Assembly (NCBI GenBank): GCA_020723325.1
Contig: DYJD01000032.1
Coordinates: 18,068 to 82,067, forward strand
Origin: Desulfosudis oleivorans
GTDB taxonomy: Bacteria > Desulfobacterota > Desulfobacteria > Desulfobacterales > SURF-7
DNA length: 64,000 bases
Direction of reading: 5' to 3'
A program made the translations under genes and the position numbers. Shown piece after piece: positions 8,394-16,560 of the stretch (positions are counted from its first letter, which is position 1; each line of letters starts with the position of its first letter). The notes beneath the pieces are model-generated. The model was given only the letters and a program-made list of their open reading frames with translations, was not told where the DNA came from and made no database searches.

Positions 8394-9857
8394 ATGATCA
8401 TTTACGATGATTTTAACCGGATTTCGCCGCCCCAGGAAACCCGTGTTCCAGAAGACCGGCGCCGGCGCAATCCCCTGATCCATGCGGCCGGCTTCCGCAA
8501 TTTTATGCGCCTGAAGCAGCACCGCCATGCACCCAAATGGAATTTTGAAACCGGTGACCGCATCAACCAGGACGACCTGGAAGAATATCTTCGCTTTGGC
8601 CAAGAGTTCGCTTCCGCAAAGCCGACAAGCGCTGATCAGCTCCCGGACTGGATCAGACCCTGGCTTTGGAATCTGCGGCCCCGGGTGCGCGCCTTTCAAC
8701 AACAGGTTCCGGAAGATTTCAACCTGGAACAGGAGTGGGAACGCATCCCCACCCTGGGCCGGGAAGATCTCCAGGTCCGGATCCATGGTCTGGTGCCCCT
8801 GGATGCGGATCTAAGCCGGCTCATCGTCTACGACACTTCCGGCTCCACCGGCCATGCCGTGGCCGTGCCCCATCATCCTGTGGATCTCGCCAAAAGCATG
8901 CGATTGATGGAATATGTGCTGGCAAGGTTCGGGGTTGCAAGCGCTTTCAGCCCGGAGATGACCGCCTGTCTGAATGTGAGCATCCAGGCCGACACGGTGG
9001 TGTATCCCAATATCTTCAGCGTCTGGAACCAGGCCGGCTTTGCCAAAATCAATCTGGACCCGGATTGCTGGCGGGACCCGGCCCATGCCCAATTCTACCT
9101 GGACGACACCGCCCCGGCTTTTTTGACCGGCGACCCTTTAGGCTTTGCCGAGATGCTGCGCCGGGGGCTGCGCTGCAAAACCTACGCCCTAATGAGCACG
9201 GCCATGGCCATGCCCGAAACTTTGCGCAACAGACTGGAAGAGGTTTTTCAATGCCCGGTGATCGACTGGTATGCTGCCACGGAAACCGGGCCTATCGCTT
9301 ATGCCTGCCCGTTGAATCAGGGCTTTCATATCCTGCCCCGGGATTTGTTCGTGGAAATATTGGACCCTGCCGCTAAACGCCTGCCGCCGGGAGAGTATGG
9401 CGAAATCACCGTTTCCGGCGGCCGCAACCCCTTCCTGCCCCTGCTGCGCTACCGCACCGGCGATCACGGCCGCCTTACCCATGGCCCCTGTCCATGCGGG
9501 GACCCCATGCCGCGTCTTATCGATCTGCGGGGCCGGCCGCCGGTGATTTTTCTGCGGCCGGACGGCACCCTGGTCAACCCCGTGGATGTGGGCCGCCTGC
9601 TGCGCAACGAACCCATCGCCCGCCATCACGTGGCCCAGCACGCGGACCATTCGGTGGATGTCCATCTTCAGCCGATTGCTGCCGGTCAAACCCTGGACGA
9701 TGAACGCATTCGCCGGAAGCTCATGCTCCTATTTGGTGAAAAGACCCCCATTCGAATCCACTTCAGCATGGTTCCCAATGGAAAATACTCCAGCGCTGAT
9801 TTTACTGCTTATCGAAGCGAATTCATTCTTGACGATTTTCTACGCCCACCCCGCTAA
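8394..9857 (+). CDS. PaaK-like adenylate-forming enzyme (acyl/aryl-CoA ligase family)
   Basis: A 487-residue ANL-superfamily protein closest in architecture to phenylacetate-CoA ligase. The phosphate-binding loop YDTSGSTG is at 146-153, the A5-like motif WYAATETGPIAY near 300, and the region LPLLRYRTGD then supplies the Asp that contacts the ribose. A CPCG pair follows, as in PaaK proteins, then a short C-terminal lid. Such enzymes activate a carboxylate with ATP and pass it to CoA or another acceptor. No phenylacetate genes are nearby. It lies downstream of the MoxR-vWA-ADP-ribose cluster on the same strand, so a role in modifying a protein or small signal is possible but unproven. The first 130 residues are not typical of PaaK. 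Confidence 0.8.
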   Translation: MIIYDDFNRISPPQETRVPEDRRRRNPLIHAAGFRNFMRLKQHRHAPKWNFETGDRINQDDLEEYLRFGQEFASAKPTSADQLPDWIRPWLWNLRPRVRAFQQQVPEDFNLEQEWERIPTLGREDLQVRIHGLVPLDADLSRLIVYDTSGSTGHAVAVPHHPVDLAKSMRLMEYVLARFGVASAFSPEMTACLNVSIQADTVVYPNIFSVWNQAGFAKINLDPDCWRDPAHAQFYLDDTAPAFLTGDPLGFAEMLRRGLRCKTYALMSTAMAMPETLRNRLEEVFQCPVIDWYAATETGPIAYACPLNQGFHILPRDLFVEILDPAAKRLPPGEYGEITVSGGRNPFLPLLRYRTGDHGRLTHGPCPCGDPMPRLIDLRGRPPVIFLRPDGTLVNPVDVGRLLRNEPIARHHVAQHADHSVDVHLQPIAAGQTLDDERIRRKLMLLFGEKTPIRIHFSMVPNGKYSSADFTAYRSEFILDDFLRPPR

Positions 9858-10055
9858 AAGGCCAGGGGACCAGAATTGGGACAGGCTCGTTATACGCTTT
9901 TCGCGAATTAAAAAAGATCAGACCACATCTCCTCTGGATTGAGAGTGAGATGCCAACCAAAATTTTGCTATCAAGAGTTCCCGATAGGAATAAAAGACGG
10001 GCGAAAGGTTTCTACTATTGCATAATTCGAGCGTGGCTGAGCGGAGGCCAAACGA

Positions 10056-10260
10056 ATTGACAAAGGCGTTTTAGGACTGGTAAAAGTGCACAATGCAAAG
10101 AGCAATATGCATCATTTACAATGCAAGGAGCAATATGCATCATTTTTAATGGGTTGGACCTGGGTACACTGTGGCAAGTAATGTGAATCATTTTTAGTGG
10201 GTTGCGATGGGCCACAAAATGGCAAGTTGTGCTCACCTTAGCGGTGTTCGTTTTCAGCTT
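10056..10260. repeat. Dispersed intergenic repeat A, copy 1
   Basis: Starts with AATTGACAAAGGCGTTTTAG and includes GTAAAAGTGCACAATGC, a duplicated block GAGCAATATGCATCATTT and GGGCCACAAAATGGCAAG. Related copies lie at 48767-48900 and 50205-50345. This copy has extra internal duplications of the GCATCATTT-GGGTTG block. No open frame is conserved between copies, so it is probably non-coding: an insertion-sequence end remnant or a MITE. It fills much of the 655-base gene-free stretch 9858-10512. Confidence 0.7.
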
Positions 10261-10512
10261 TTAGTCAGGACAAATCAAATTTTGTTGGTTGTTCACTGAT
10301 AGTGGCGAAAACATGAGAGCATTTTGTATAATACGGGACGAAAGGTAAGATTTTTTTAAATTATTCCAAATTGAGGCTGTTTTGGACCAAGAGCGATGGA
10401 GCCAAGGAACTGGCTGTTTTGCAGTTGCTGAGTGATATCCTCGATTAATAAAATTTCGACTGGCTGACGGGCGATTGCCTATGCGGCCGCGGATAAATAT
10501 GATGGTTCCTCC

Positions 10513-11463
10513 ATGGAAAATCGAATTAGAATAGGCGTCAGCTCCTGTCTTCTCGGGCAGCCGGTGCGCTATGACGGTAGTCACAAGCACGACCGGTATA
10601 TCACCGACATACTTGGGCAATATCTGGAGTTTGTTCCAGTGTGTCCCGAGGTGGAAGCGGGTTTTCCCACCCCCCGCGAGACTTTCCGTTTGGTCGGAGA
10701 CCCTGGAACCCCCCGCCTTGTCACGACCCGCAGCCAGGTGGACCACACCGAACGTATGACCGCCTGGGCTGAAAAACGTGTGCAGGAACTCGAAAAGGAG
10801 AACCTTTGTGGCTTCATCTTCAAGAGCGATTCCCCTAGTAGCGGCCTGGAACGAGTCAAAGTTTACAACGCCAAGGGCATGGCTGAAAAAAAAGGAGTTG
10901 GCTTGTTTGCTCGAGCGTTTACCCGGCATTTCCCGTTGATTCCGGTCGAGGAAGAGGGGCGCCTCAACGATGCCAAGATTCGAGAAACATTCATCGAACA
11001 GATTTTCACGCTGAGGCGTTGGCGGGAAATAACAGCCCAAGGACGGATTTTGAAAAATCTGGTGGACTTTCATACCAGGCATAAGCTTCTCATTCTGTCA
11101 CATAGTCCGATCCATTATAAGCAAATGGGAAAGTATGTGGCTGAGGCCAAAAAGATCAGCATATGGCTTGCCTATTCCGAATATGAAAGGCTGCTTATGG
11201 AAGCACTGCGTCTCAAGACCACCCGGAAAAAAAATTTGAACGTGTTACAGCACATCCTCGGCTATTTCAAGCAAAAATTGGGTTCTGATGAAAAACAGGA
11301 GATGATTGAAATTCTGGATCAATATCGCAGCGAAGTCGTGCCGTTGATCGTTCCGGTAACTTTGATGAATCACTATGTGCGCAAATACGATGAGCCGTAT
11401 CTGAAGCAGCAGGTCTATCTTAACCCGCACCCAGTAGCGCTAAAGCTTCGCAATCATGTGTGA
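10513..11463 (+). CDS. DUF523-DUF1722 protein (TudS-like N-domain, YbgA-like C-domain)
   Basis: A 316-residue protein with the usual two-domain layout. Residues 1-150 are DUF523: SSCLLGQPVRYDG near the start, then VCPEVEAGFPTPRE. Residues about 190-310 are DUF1722 (YbgA). DUF523 proteins include the thiouracil desulfidase TudS, which holds a [4Fe-4S] cluster on three cysteines. The first two are present (SSCLLG, VCPE), but the third, normally in SPSCG, is serine here (SDSPSSGLERV). Cluster binding or activity may therefore differ from TudS, or another cysteine nearby (NLCGFIF) may serve. It is followed by a flavin-reductase-like gene at 34 bases' distance. The ribosome-binding site is weak. 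Confidence 0.85.
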   Translation: MENRIRIGVSSCLLGQPVRYDGSHKHDRYITDILGQYLEFVPVCPEVEAGFPTPRETFRLVGDPGTPRLVTTRSQVDHTERMTAWAEKRVQELEKENLCGFIFKSDSPSSGLERVKVYNAKGMAEKKGVGLFARAFTRHFPLIPVEEEGRLNDAKIRETFIEQIFTLRRWREITAQGRILKNLVDFHTRHKLLILSHSPIHYKQMGKYVAEAKKISIWLAYSEYERLLMEALRLKTTRKKNLNVLQHILGYFKQKLGSDEKQEMIEILDQYRSEVVPLIVPVTLMNHYVRKYDEPYLKQQVYLNPHPVALKLRNHV

Positions 11464-11496
11464 CATATACGGATAGGCAGATGAAAGGACAAGTCG

Positions 11497-11925
11497 ATGA
11501 TAGACAGGATTGAATCGCTCATCAGAAAAAAAAAGAACTGTGTACTGGCAACTTCCACCGATGATAAACCCCATTGCTCACTTATGACCTACATAGTGGA
11601 TGAAAACTGTCGGGAAATCTACTTGATAACCCATAAAAGAACACGGAAATATTCTAATTTACAGAAGAACAATTATGTAAGTCTCTTACTAGACACCCGG
11701 GATTCATCCGATGATCCGATCCAAGCACTTACCATTGGGGGAATTTATATACCAATAGAAGACCCGGTTAAACGAAAACGGATTCTGGATCAATTTCTGT
11801 CGGCGCATCCCAGTATGAAACAGTTTGCCGATCATGTTGAAGCTGAATTAATCTGCATTAAGATTGATTCATTTCTACTATTGAATGGCTTAACGGACAC
11901 CTATTTTTTCGAGATTTCCTCGTAA
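11497..11925 (+). CDS. Pyridoxamine 5'-phosphate oxidase-like flavin-binding protein
   Basis: A 142-residue split-barrel protein of the PNPOx-like family. It starts with a short helix, then the strand VLATSTDDKPHCSLMTYIVD and the conserved segment REIYLITHKRTRKYSNLQKN, where the TxxxRKxxNL pattern contacts the FMN or F420 phosphate. Such small proteins bind FMN, F420 or haem and often act as reductases of unknown substrate. It lies 33 bases after the DUF523-DUF1722 gene on the same strand and GAAAGGAC precedes the ATG, so the two probably share a transcript. Substrate unknown. Confidence 0.8.
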   Translation: MIDRIESLIRKKKNCVLATSTDDKPHCSLMTYIVDENCREIYLITHKRTRKYSNLQKNNYVSLLLDTRDSSDDPIQALTIGGIYIPIEDPVKRKRILDQFLSAHPSMKQFADHVEAELICIKIDSFLLLNGLTDTYFFEISS

Positions 11926-11979
11926 TCGATCAAGTTGCCCAAATAACGTCATCATTGGTTAAGCAGCCCATGAGCGGCG

Positions 11980-12249
11980 ATGTATGTGTCCCCCAAAAAC
12001 AAGGTTATAAAATATAAAATGAAGCATTTTGACATTGGTTCAATTATCGTAATAGTCATAACATTTGTTCTTTTTACCACGGCTTTATTTTTTACTGGAT
12101 TCACCCATGATCTATTGTTGGAGGCCGGTGTTTTTTTGGTCTCCGTAAAACTTATAATAATGGCGTATAAAACGAGCGTAGTATCAAAAGGTATTTATCG
12201 TGAACTTGAAGAAATGAAAAATCTTCTGAAAAGTATCAAGGAAAAATAA
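11980..12249 (+). CDS. Small two-helix membrane protein
   Basis: Eighty-nine residues, or 76 if the ATG at 12019 is used; neither start has a clear ribosome-binding site. The protein has two hydrophobic helices (about residues 20-40 and 48-65) and a charged C-terminal helix (RELEEMKNLLKSIKEK) likely to form a coiled coil. No family recognised. AT-rich compared with the flanking core genes. Confidence 0.5.
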   Translation: MYVSPKNKVIKYKMKHFDIGSIIVIVITFVLFTTALFFTGFTHDLLLEAGVFLVSVKLIIMAYKTSVVSKGIYRELEEMKNLLKSIKEK

Positions 12250-12334
12250 CAAATTACTGTACTGGATTTTACTCCGCCGAGATCCATAAAAAGCAGTGAA
12301 TTCAATCGTTCGGCACAATTATATCGGAGAAAAT

Positions 12335-12850
12335 ATGAGATTCTTTTTCGTATTTATAGGAATTATATCTCTGGCAGGTTGTCTTGGGAAGCCAGAAAAA
12401 GTAATTCCAGTGAAGCAGTTTGATCTGAATCGCTACTTGGGGAAATGGTATGAAATAGCGAGATTAGATCATTCCTTTGAGCGTGGACTTGACAAAATAT
12501 CCGCTGAGTATTCTTTGAGAGATGACGGTGGCGTTTCGGTAGTTAATCGTGGCTACTCATCGAAAGATGGTGAATGGAAAGAGGTTAAAGGAAAGGCATA
12601 TTTTGTAACTAACGAAAATGAAGGTTATTTTAAAGTCTCCTTTTTCGGACCTTTCTATGGTTCGTACGTAATTTTCGATCTTGATAAAGAAAATTATGAG
12701 TATGCTTTTATTTCTGGTCGGGATACATCCTATTTATGGCTTTTGGCACGAAAGCCGAATTTACCACAAGAGGTAATCTACAAATTCAAACGGAGATCAA
12801 AGGAGTTGGGGTTTGAAACAAATGATTTAATCTTCGTTAATCATGATTAA
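12335..12850 (+). CDS. Bacterial lipocalin, outer-membrane lipoprotein (Blc-like)
   Basis: A 171-residue lipocalin. The chosen ATG follows CGGAGAAA and gives a lipoprotein signal (MRFFFVFIGIISLAGC) with lipobox LAGC, so Cys16 should be lipidated. The lipocalin signature YLGKWYEIARL follows at once, and the barrel ends in a Blc-like segment (YLWLLARKPNLPQE). Blc proteins bind fatty acids or lysophospholipids at the outer membrane and are often induced under envelope stress. It stands alone on the plus strand; the next remnant overlaps its stop by 8 bases. Confidence 0.88.
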   Translation: MRFFFVFIGIISLAGCLGKPEKVIPVKQFDLNRYLGKWYEIARLDHSFERGLDKISAEYSLRDDGGVSVVNRGYSSKDGEWKEVKGKAYFVTNENEGYFKVSFFGPFYGSYVIFDLDKENYEYAFISGRDTSYLWLLARKPNLPQEVIYKFKRRSKELGFETNDLIFVNHD

Positions 12851-13097
12851 AGTGCATATAAAGTCGATTGGCTCGCAGTCTCCGGCTGCTGGGACGCCGC
12901 TAAACGGCGCCCGTATCTCCACGAACCTTAAAGAAAAGCGTTTTATAAAATTTCAAGAGAACGGAGATTGTATCTTCCTCAAAATTATAGATAGTCCCTA
13001 TTCATGCAACGTATATGCAGCGCGATCGGTGACGTGTAGAGACTATCCATCAAACGATATTGAGAGAGAAGCCTGTTGTGCTTGGACTCGCCGTTGA
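12843..13097 (+). pseudogene. C-terminal fragment of a YkgJ-type cysteine-cluster protein
   Basis: The 3' half reads GDCIFLK, then CNVYAARSVTCRDYPS and a final EACC, the pattern of YkgJ/CxxCxxCC metal-chelating proteins near their C-terminus. The N-terminal cysteines and the rest of the family are missing, and the first 30 residues look unrelated. The frame is short (84 codons) and overlaps the lipocalin stop. I read it as a remnant rather than a working gene. Confidence 0.5.
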
Positions 13098-13327
13098 TAG
13101 TAATTAAGAGCATGAGCTTACCCATCTGTTTTTGGGGACGGTGAGGAGCATACCGCCCCAGGCACGAGATATCCAATGTTACGGGATACCGGATTCTTGT
13201 CAATCGCCAAATGCAGGAAAACGGCTATCTATCTGCCCTATCAACCCATTGCCAAAAAGTGCAGATAGTCTTTTTCATTCTGCTCAACAGCTATATAAAA
13301 ATCCCATCGGCATTGAGTCGCACCAAG

Positions 13328-13567
13328 TTAACAGGCGGAAATTGTGGAATTAATGTTCCAAAAGTACGCATTGTTTTGGCCAATATCGCCGTTTTTGACC
13401 CCAAAAAGGCAATTATAAATAAACTCGTTTTCTCGCAATTCACAGCAATTTTCAATTTGCTTTATGGAACGTCCAATTGCCAGGGATTCCATTTTTTTCT
13501 TTATTCCACTCACAAAGGTTTCACTTCCGATGGCAATCGATTGGGTCCACATCGATTCCCTCTGAAG
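13328..13567 (-). pseudogene. C-terminal remnant of a REP-associated (Y1/IS200-like) transposase
   Basis: On the minus strand the frame reads WTQSIAIGSETFVSGIKKKM, then CCELRE, and ends NNAYFWNINS. That matches the C-terminal tail of RAYT/TnpA_REP-like transposases (WTESIAVGS.xF..., xxLRE, NxYFWN). The HUH catalytic domain with its tyrosine is absent; the open frame reaches 13675 but the part before about 13567 is unrelated. It is a decayed copy. It matters because REP-like palindromes, the usual substrate of such enzymes, are scattered through the window. Confidence 0.55.
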
Positions 13568-13608
13568 GACTGCTTGGGATATTGCGGCTTCTCCCTCTTC
13601 CTGCTCGC

Positions 13609-14505
13609 TCAGAGCGCCGCCACCGGAATGGATTGGACGGTTAGAGTCAAAGGCAAGGATTGGTCCGTAAGGCAAATCAAGCCACCCGGACCCACAGGCA
13701 GATTTAATTTTTCAAGGGATTGAAAATGGCGGACATCTTTTTTTCCGGGGGATGCGGTTTTTTTAATTTCCAGTGGATAGACCATGCCATCCTGGACAAT
13801 AAGCAGATCGATTTCCTTTTTATCCTTGTCCCGGTAGTAATAAAACGGTGCCCGGCGGCCATTGTGCCAGTAGCTTTTCAGCAACTCGGTGAGTATCCAT
13901 GTCTCCAGGATCGCACCGGACATGGCGCCGGCCTCAAGGGTTTCCGGACTGAACCATTCCGTCAGATAGGCGCATAATCCGGTATCCAGGATATAGAGTT
14001 TGGGGGTTTTCACCAGGCGTTTGGTCACATTCGTATGATAGGGCTCCAGCAGATAGGCGATTCCGGAAGTCTGTAAAATGGAGAGCCAGCTTTTGGCGGT
14101 ATTGGGAGAGATGTCCGCGTCCCGCGCGAGCTCGGACATATTGAGTATTTGAGCGGTGCGGGCCGAAGCCGCCCGTAGAAACCGCAAAAAAGCCGCTTCG
14201 TCGCCGACCGGTGATAGATCGCGGACATCGCGTTGCAGGTAGGTTTGAACATAGGAACCGTAGAAAAGGTCCCGATCCATGTCCTCATTTAAGGCAATAG
14301 CCGGGAAAGAACCGCGCCAAATGATGCGGTAGAGTTCCCTCAACTGAAGCGTTTCATTTGTGGCAAGACGTTTTTGCAGGTCGGCCGGGACAGGCAGGAA
14401 CGGTGGGTCCTTGAGGTTTCGACCGGTCTGTTCTTTTCTGGAAAGACCGAGCAGAAAAACAACGGCCACCCGGCCTGCCAGTGACTCGGAAACCTCTTTC
14501 ATCAT
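13609..14505 (-). CDS. DUF4143 AAA-family protein lacking its N-terminal ATPase domain
   Basis: A 298-residue frame that begins at the segment SESLAGRVAVVFLLGLS, which in full-length DUF4143 ATPases (about 400 residues) follows the Walker A and B motifs and a GSQ sensor. The DUF4143 part is intact: Arg-rich segment YLQRDVRDLS, the winged-helix-like middle, and the PD-(D/E)xK-like tail YYYRDKDKKEIDLLI then PLEIKKT. The first 120 or so residues are missing, and the codons just upstream of the ATG contain a stop, so this is a truncation and not a wrong start. It is probably non-functional as an ATPase. A perfect 12-base inverted repeat lies directly upstream. Confidence 0.7.
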   Translation of the reverse strand: MMKEVSESLAGRVAVVFLLGLSRKEQTGRNLKDPPFLPVPADLQKRLATNETLQLRELYRIIWRGSFPAIALNEDMDRDLFYGSYVQTYLQRDVRDLSPVGDEAAFLRFLRAASARTAQILNMSELARDADISPNTAKSWLSILQTSGIAYLLEPYHTNVTKRLVKTPKLYILDTGLCAYLTEWFSPETLEAGAMSGAILETWILTELLKSYWHNGRRAPFYYYRDKDKKEIDLLIVQDGMVYPLEIKKTASPGKKDVRHFQSLEKLNLPVGPGGLICLTDQSLPLTLTVQSIPVAAL

Positions 14506-14526
14506 GTTGATACATGTTATTTTCTA

Positions 14527-14569
14527 AATATCGTCTAAAATGCAATTATTTTGAAAATTAGACGATATT
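14527..14569. promoter_or_regulatory. Perfect 12-base inverted repeat upstream of the truncated DUF4143 gene
   Basis: AATATCGTCTAA at 14527-14538 is matched exactly by TTAGACGATATT at 14558-14569, with a 19-base AT-rich loop. It lies 22 bases upstream of the gene's start and lacks a T-run on either side, so an operator or a scar of the deletion is likelier than a terminator. Confidence 0.55.
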
Positions 14570-14642
14570 GTGCGCTTTGTCAAGAAAACAACCGCTGGAT
14601 TAGAAGCACCACCTGTGATAAGGCCTTTAGCCTATCTCCAAG

Positions 14643-15776
14643 CTACATTTCAGCAGAAAGGGCTACGGTCACCTCGCGTTCGACCTCATGCCTTCTGACG
14701 GTGATTTGAACCGATTGACCCACCTGAAAGTCATCCAGCCGGGCCAGGAGTTTGGCGATGCTGTCAACCGGCTTCCCCTGCACGGCTGTAATGATGTCTC
14801 CAGGTGAGTATGTGCGGTCCCGATTAATGGTAATCCCTTTAAGTCCCGCCTTTGCCGCCGGAGATTCCGGGCGCACCTTAAGCACCACCACTCCCTTGAT
14901 ACCAAGCCGGGCTGTAATGAATTCGTTGATATTCTGGTCGATTTCAATTCCTAGGGTCGGGCGTACATATTTGCCGTGGGCAATCAATTGGGGCACAACC
15001 CGGTTCACCGTATCCACCGGCACGGCAAAGCCCACTCCGGCAGAAGCGCCTGATGGACTGTAGATGGCGGTATTCACCCCGATCAAACGGCCGGCGGAAT
15101 CCAGCAGGGGGCCGCCGGAGTTGCCTGGATTGACCGCCGCGTCCGTTTGGATCAAATGTTCGATAACGCTGCCGGACTCCTCCGTGAGAGACCGGTCCAG
15201 GGCCGAGACAATGCCGGTGGTCAGGGACCAATCGAGTCCGAATGGATTGCCGATGGCATAGGTTTTTTGTCCGACTTTCAGGTCGTGGGAGGATCCGAGG
15301 GGTATGGGATGACCTTTGGGGCCGCCGCCGATTTTCAGCACCGCAAGATCGTGCATGGGGCTTGCCCCCACTAGGAGCGCTTTGTATTCTTTGCCGTCGG
15401 ACAGCCTTACCCGCGCTTCCGAAGCGCCGGTTATGACATGATAGTTTGTGACCACATGCCCCTTTTCGTCCCAAATGAAACCGGAGCCGGTGCCGCGCGG
15501 GATCGAATGGATGTTGCGGCTCCAGAAATCCATGATCCGCTCCGAGGTGGAAATGTAGACAACCGCATCCCGTGACCGTTCGAAAAGCTCTATGGTGGCC
15601 TTTTCATCTGCGGGCAGATCACCCCGGGCAACTACCGGCCGAGGGGTGGCCGACTCCCTTATGGAATTCCGGTCAGCCCACAACATGGCAGGCCAGACAA
15701 GAAGTATGGAGATTAATGCTATGACCAGATAGCGCGATCGGGGCAGGATTGGATCTGTCGTCATGCATGGTAACAT
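14643..15776 (-). CDS. HtrA/DegP-type periplasmic serine protease with one PDZ domain
   Basis: A 377-residue trypsin-like protease. The start at 15776 is preceded by TAGGAG; longer frames exist but lack a good site. A hydrophobic N-terminal segment (YLVIALISILLVWPAMLWA) is a signal peptide or anchor. The catalytic triad is visible: His in VVTNYHVI, Asp in MHDLAVLKI, Ser in GNSGGPL. One PDZ domain follows (RPTLGIEI onward, with GLKGI and GDIITAVQGKPV). It degrades or refolds damaged envelope proteins. It is the last gene of a minus-strand run of small heat-shock genes and follows the membrane-bound Hsp20, consistent with a shared envelope-stress role. Confidence 0.9.
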   Translation of the reverse strand: MLPCMTTDPILPRSRYLVIALISILLVWPAMLWADRNSIRESATPRPVVARGDLPADEKATIELFERSRDAVVYISTSERIMDFWSRNIHSIPRGTGSGFIWDEKGHVVTNYHVITGASEARVRLSDGKEYKALLVGASPMHDLAVLKIGGGPKGHPIPLGSSHDLKVGQKTYAIGNPFGLDWSLTTGIVSALDRSLTEESGSVIEHLIQTDAAVNPGNSGGPLLDSAGRLIGVNTAIYSPSGASAGVGFAVPVDTVNRVVPQLIAHGKYVRPTLGIEIDQNINEFITARLGIKGVVVLKVRPESPAAKAGLKGITINRDRTYSPGDIITAVQGKPVDSIAKLLARLDDFQVGQSVQITVRRHEVEREVTVALSAEM

Positions 15777-15878
15777 AGGCGTGCTCCTATCAAGGGAAGG
15801 TAGACGTGGAATAAGGGAAGGATCTTCTTGGGGGCAAAATCTTTGGTCCATGCAAAACGATCCATCCAATCCTCGCGT

Positions 15879-16541
15879 TTATCCCCGAGCCAATTTGGGT
15901 AGTGTGATGATGATTTCATCGGTCTGGTTATCGACTTTGGCGCGTTCGTAATCCGCATCCGGAGGCAGGGAAAATTTCCGCGACAAACTCCGATGTACTT
16001 CCTCCTTGCTGACCACATTGCCTTGGCTATCCTTCTTTTCTGCAGTTTGCGTATAATCACCATCCACTGAAAGGCCGTCTTTATCGATTTTGATATTGAA
16101 ACGATTGTCCTTGAGATTGGGAATTTTCAGTTTGATAATGTAGTCATTGCCTTTTTCCGTGGTCTGCATTTCCATATCGCTGCTTTTTCCCAGAAAGCGA
16201 TCGCCGAACCAGGATTCCCAGGAATGATCCAAGGCCCCCTTCATTTCTTTTTCCATCATCTCATTCATGCGTTTGTGGAGACGTTCCATTTCGTGGAACG
16301 GATCTTTTTGGCTGCTGAAAAAGTTGTCATCGAAAAACCGGTCGAACAATTCCCAATTGTCTTTCCGGTTGTTTTGCATTTGATTGCGTAGTTGTGAAGA
16401 AAACGAGTCGAAATTCATCTCATTGGAAACATTGAATTTTTCATTCCCATGCCGATATATAAAAAAGCCCTCCACAGCACATACTACCAATAGTAAAACC
16501 ACCAATCCCATCAATAGGTTGTTCTTTGTTTTAAGCTCCAT
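15879..16541 (-). CDS. Membrane-anchored Hsp20/alpha-crystallin-like protein
   Basis: A 220-residue protein with an N-terminal transmembrane helix (LLMGLVVLLLVVCAVEGFFIY, about 9-29), a long charged helical spacer rich in Asn, Glu and Met, then an alpha-crystallin-like domain at about 120-218 (KGNDYIIKLKIPNL, IDKDGLSVDGDYTQ, SRKFSLPPDADYERAKV). The domain ends in EIIITLPKL, where the family has the G-V-L-x-I-x-x-P edge strand. Most Hsp20s are cytosolic; this one is tethered, with the chaperone domain probably on the periplasmic side next to the HtrA protease. It lies between the J-protein and HtrA genes, all in one direction. Topology is inferred. Confidence 0.8.
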   Translation of the reverse strand: MELKTKNNLLMGLVVLLLVVCAVEGFFIYRHGNEKFNVSNEMNFDSFSSQLRNQMQNNRKDNWELFDRFFDDNFFSSQKDPFHEMERLHKRMNEMMEKEMKGALDHSWESWFGDRFLGKSSDMEMQTTEKGNDYIIKLKIPNLKDNRFNIKIDKDGLSVDGDYTQTAEKKDSQGNVVSKEEVHRSLSRKFSLPPDADYERAKVDNQTDEIIITLPKLARG

Positions 16542-16560
16542 TACTCTTTTTCCTTTCTGA

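Noticed and set aside
10015..10236. A 73-codon minus-strand frame with internally repeated peptide
   Set aside because: The repetition follows from the DNA repeat; the frame is not kept in the other two copies.
13211..13723. A 170-codon plus-strand open frame
   Set aside because: It runs opposite to the DUF4143 gene and the transposase remnant; its codons mirror those genes and it lacks a credible ribosome-binding site.
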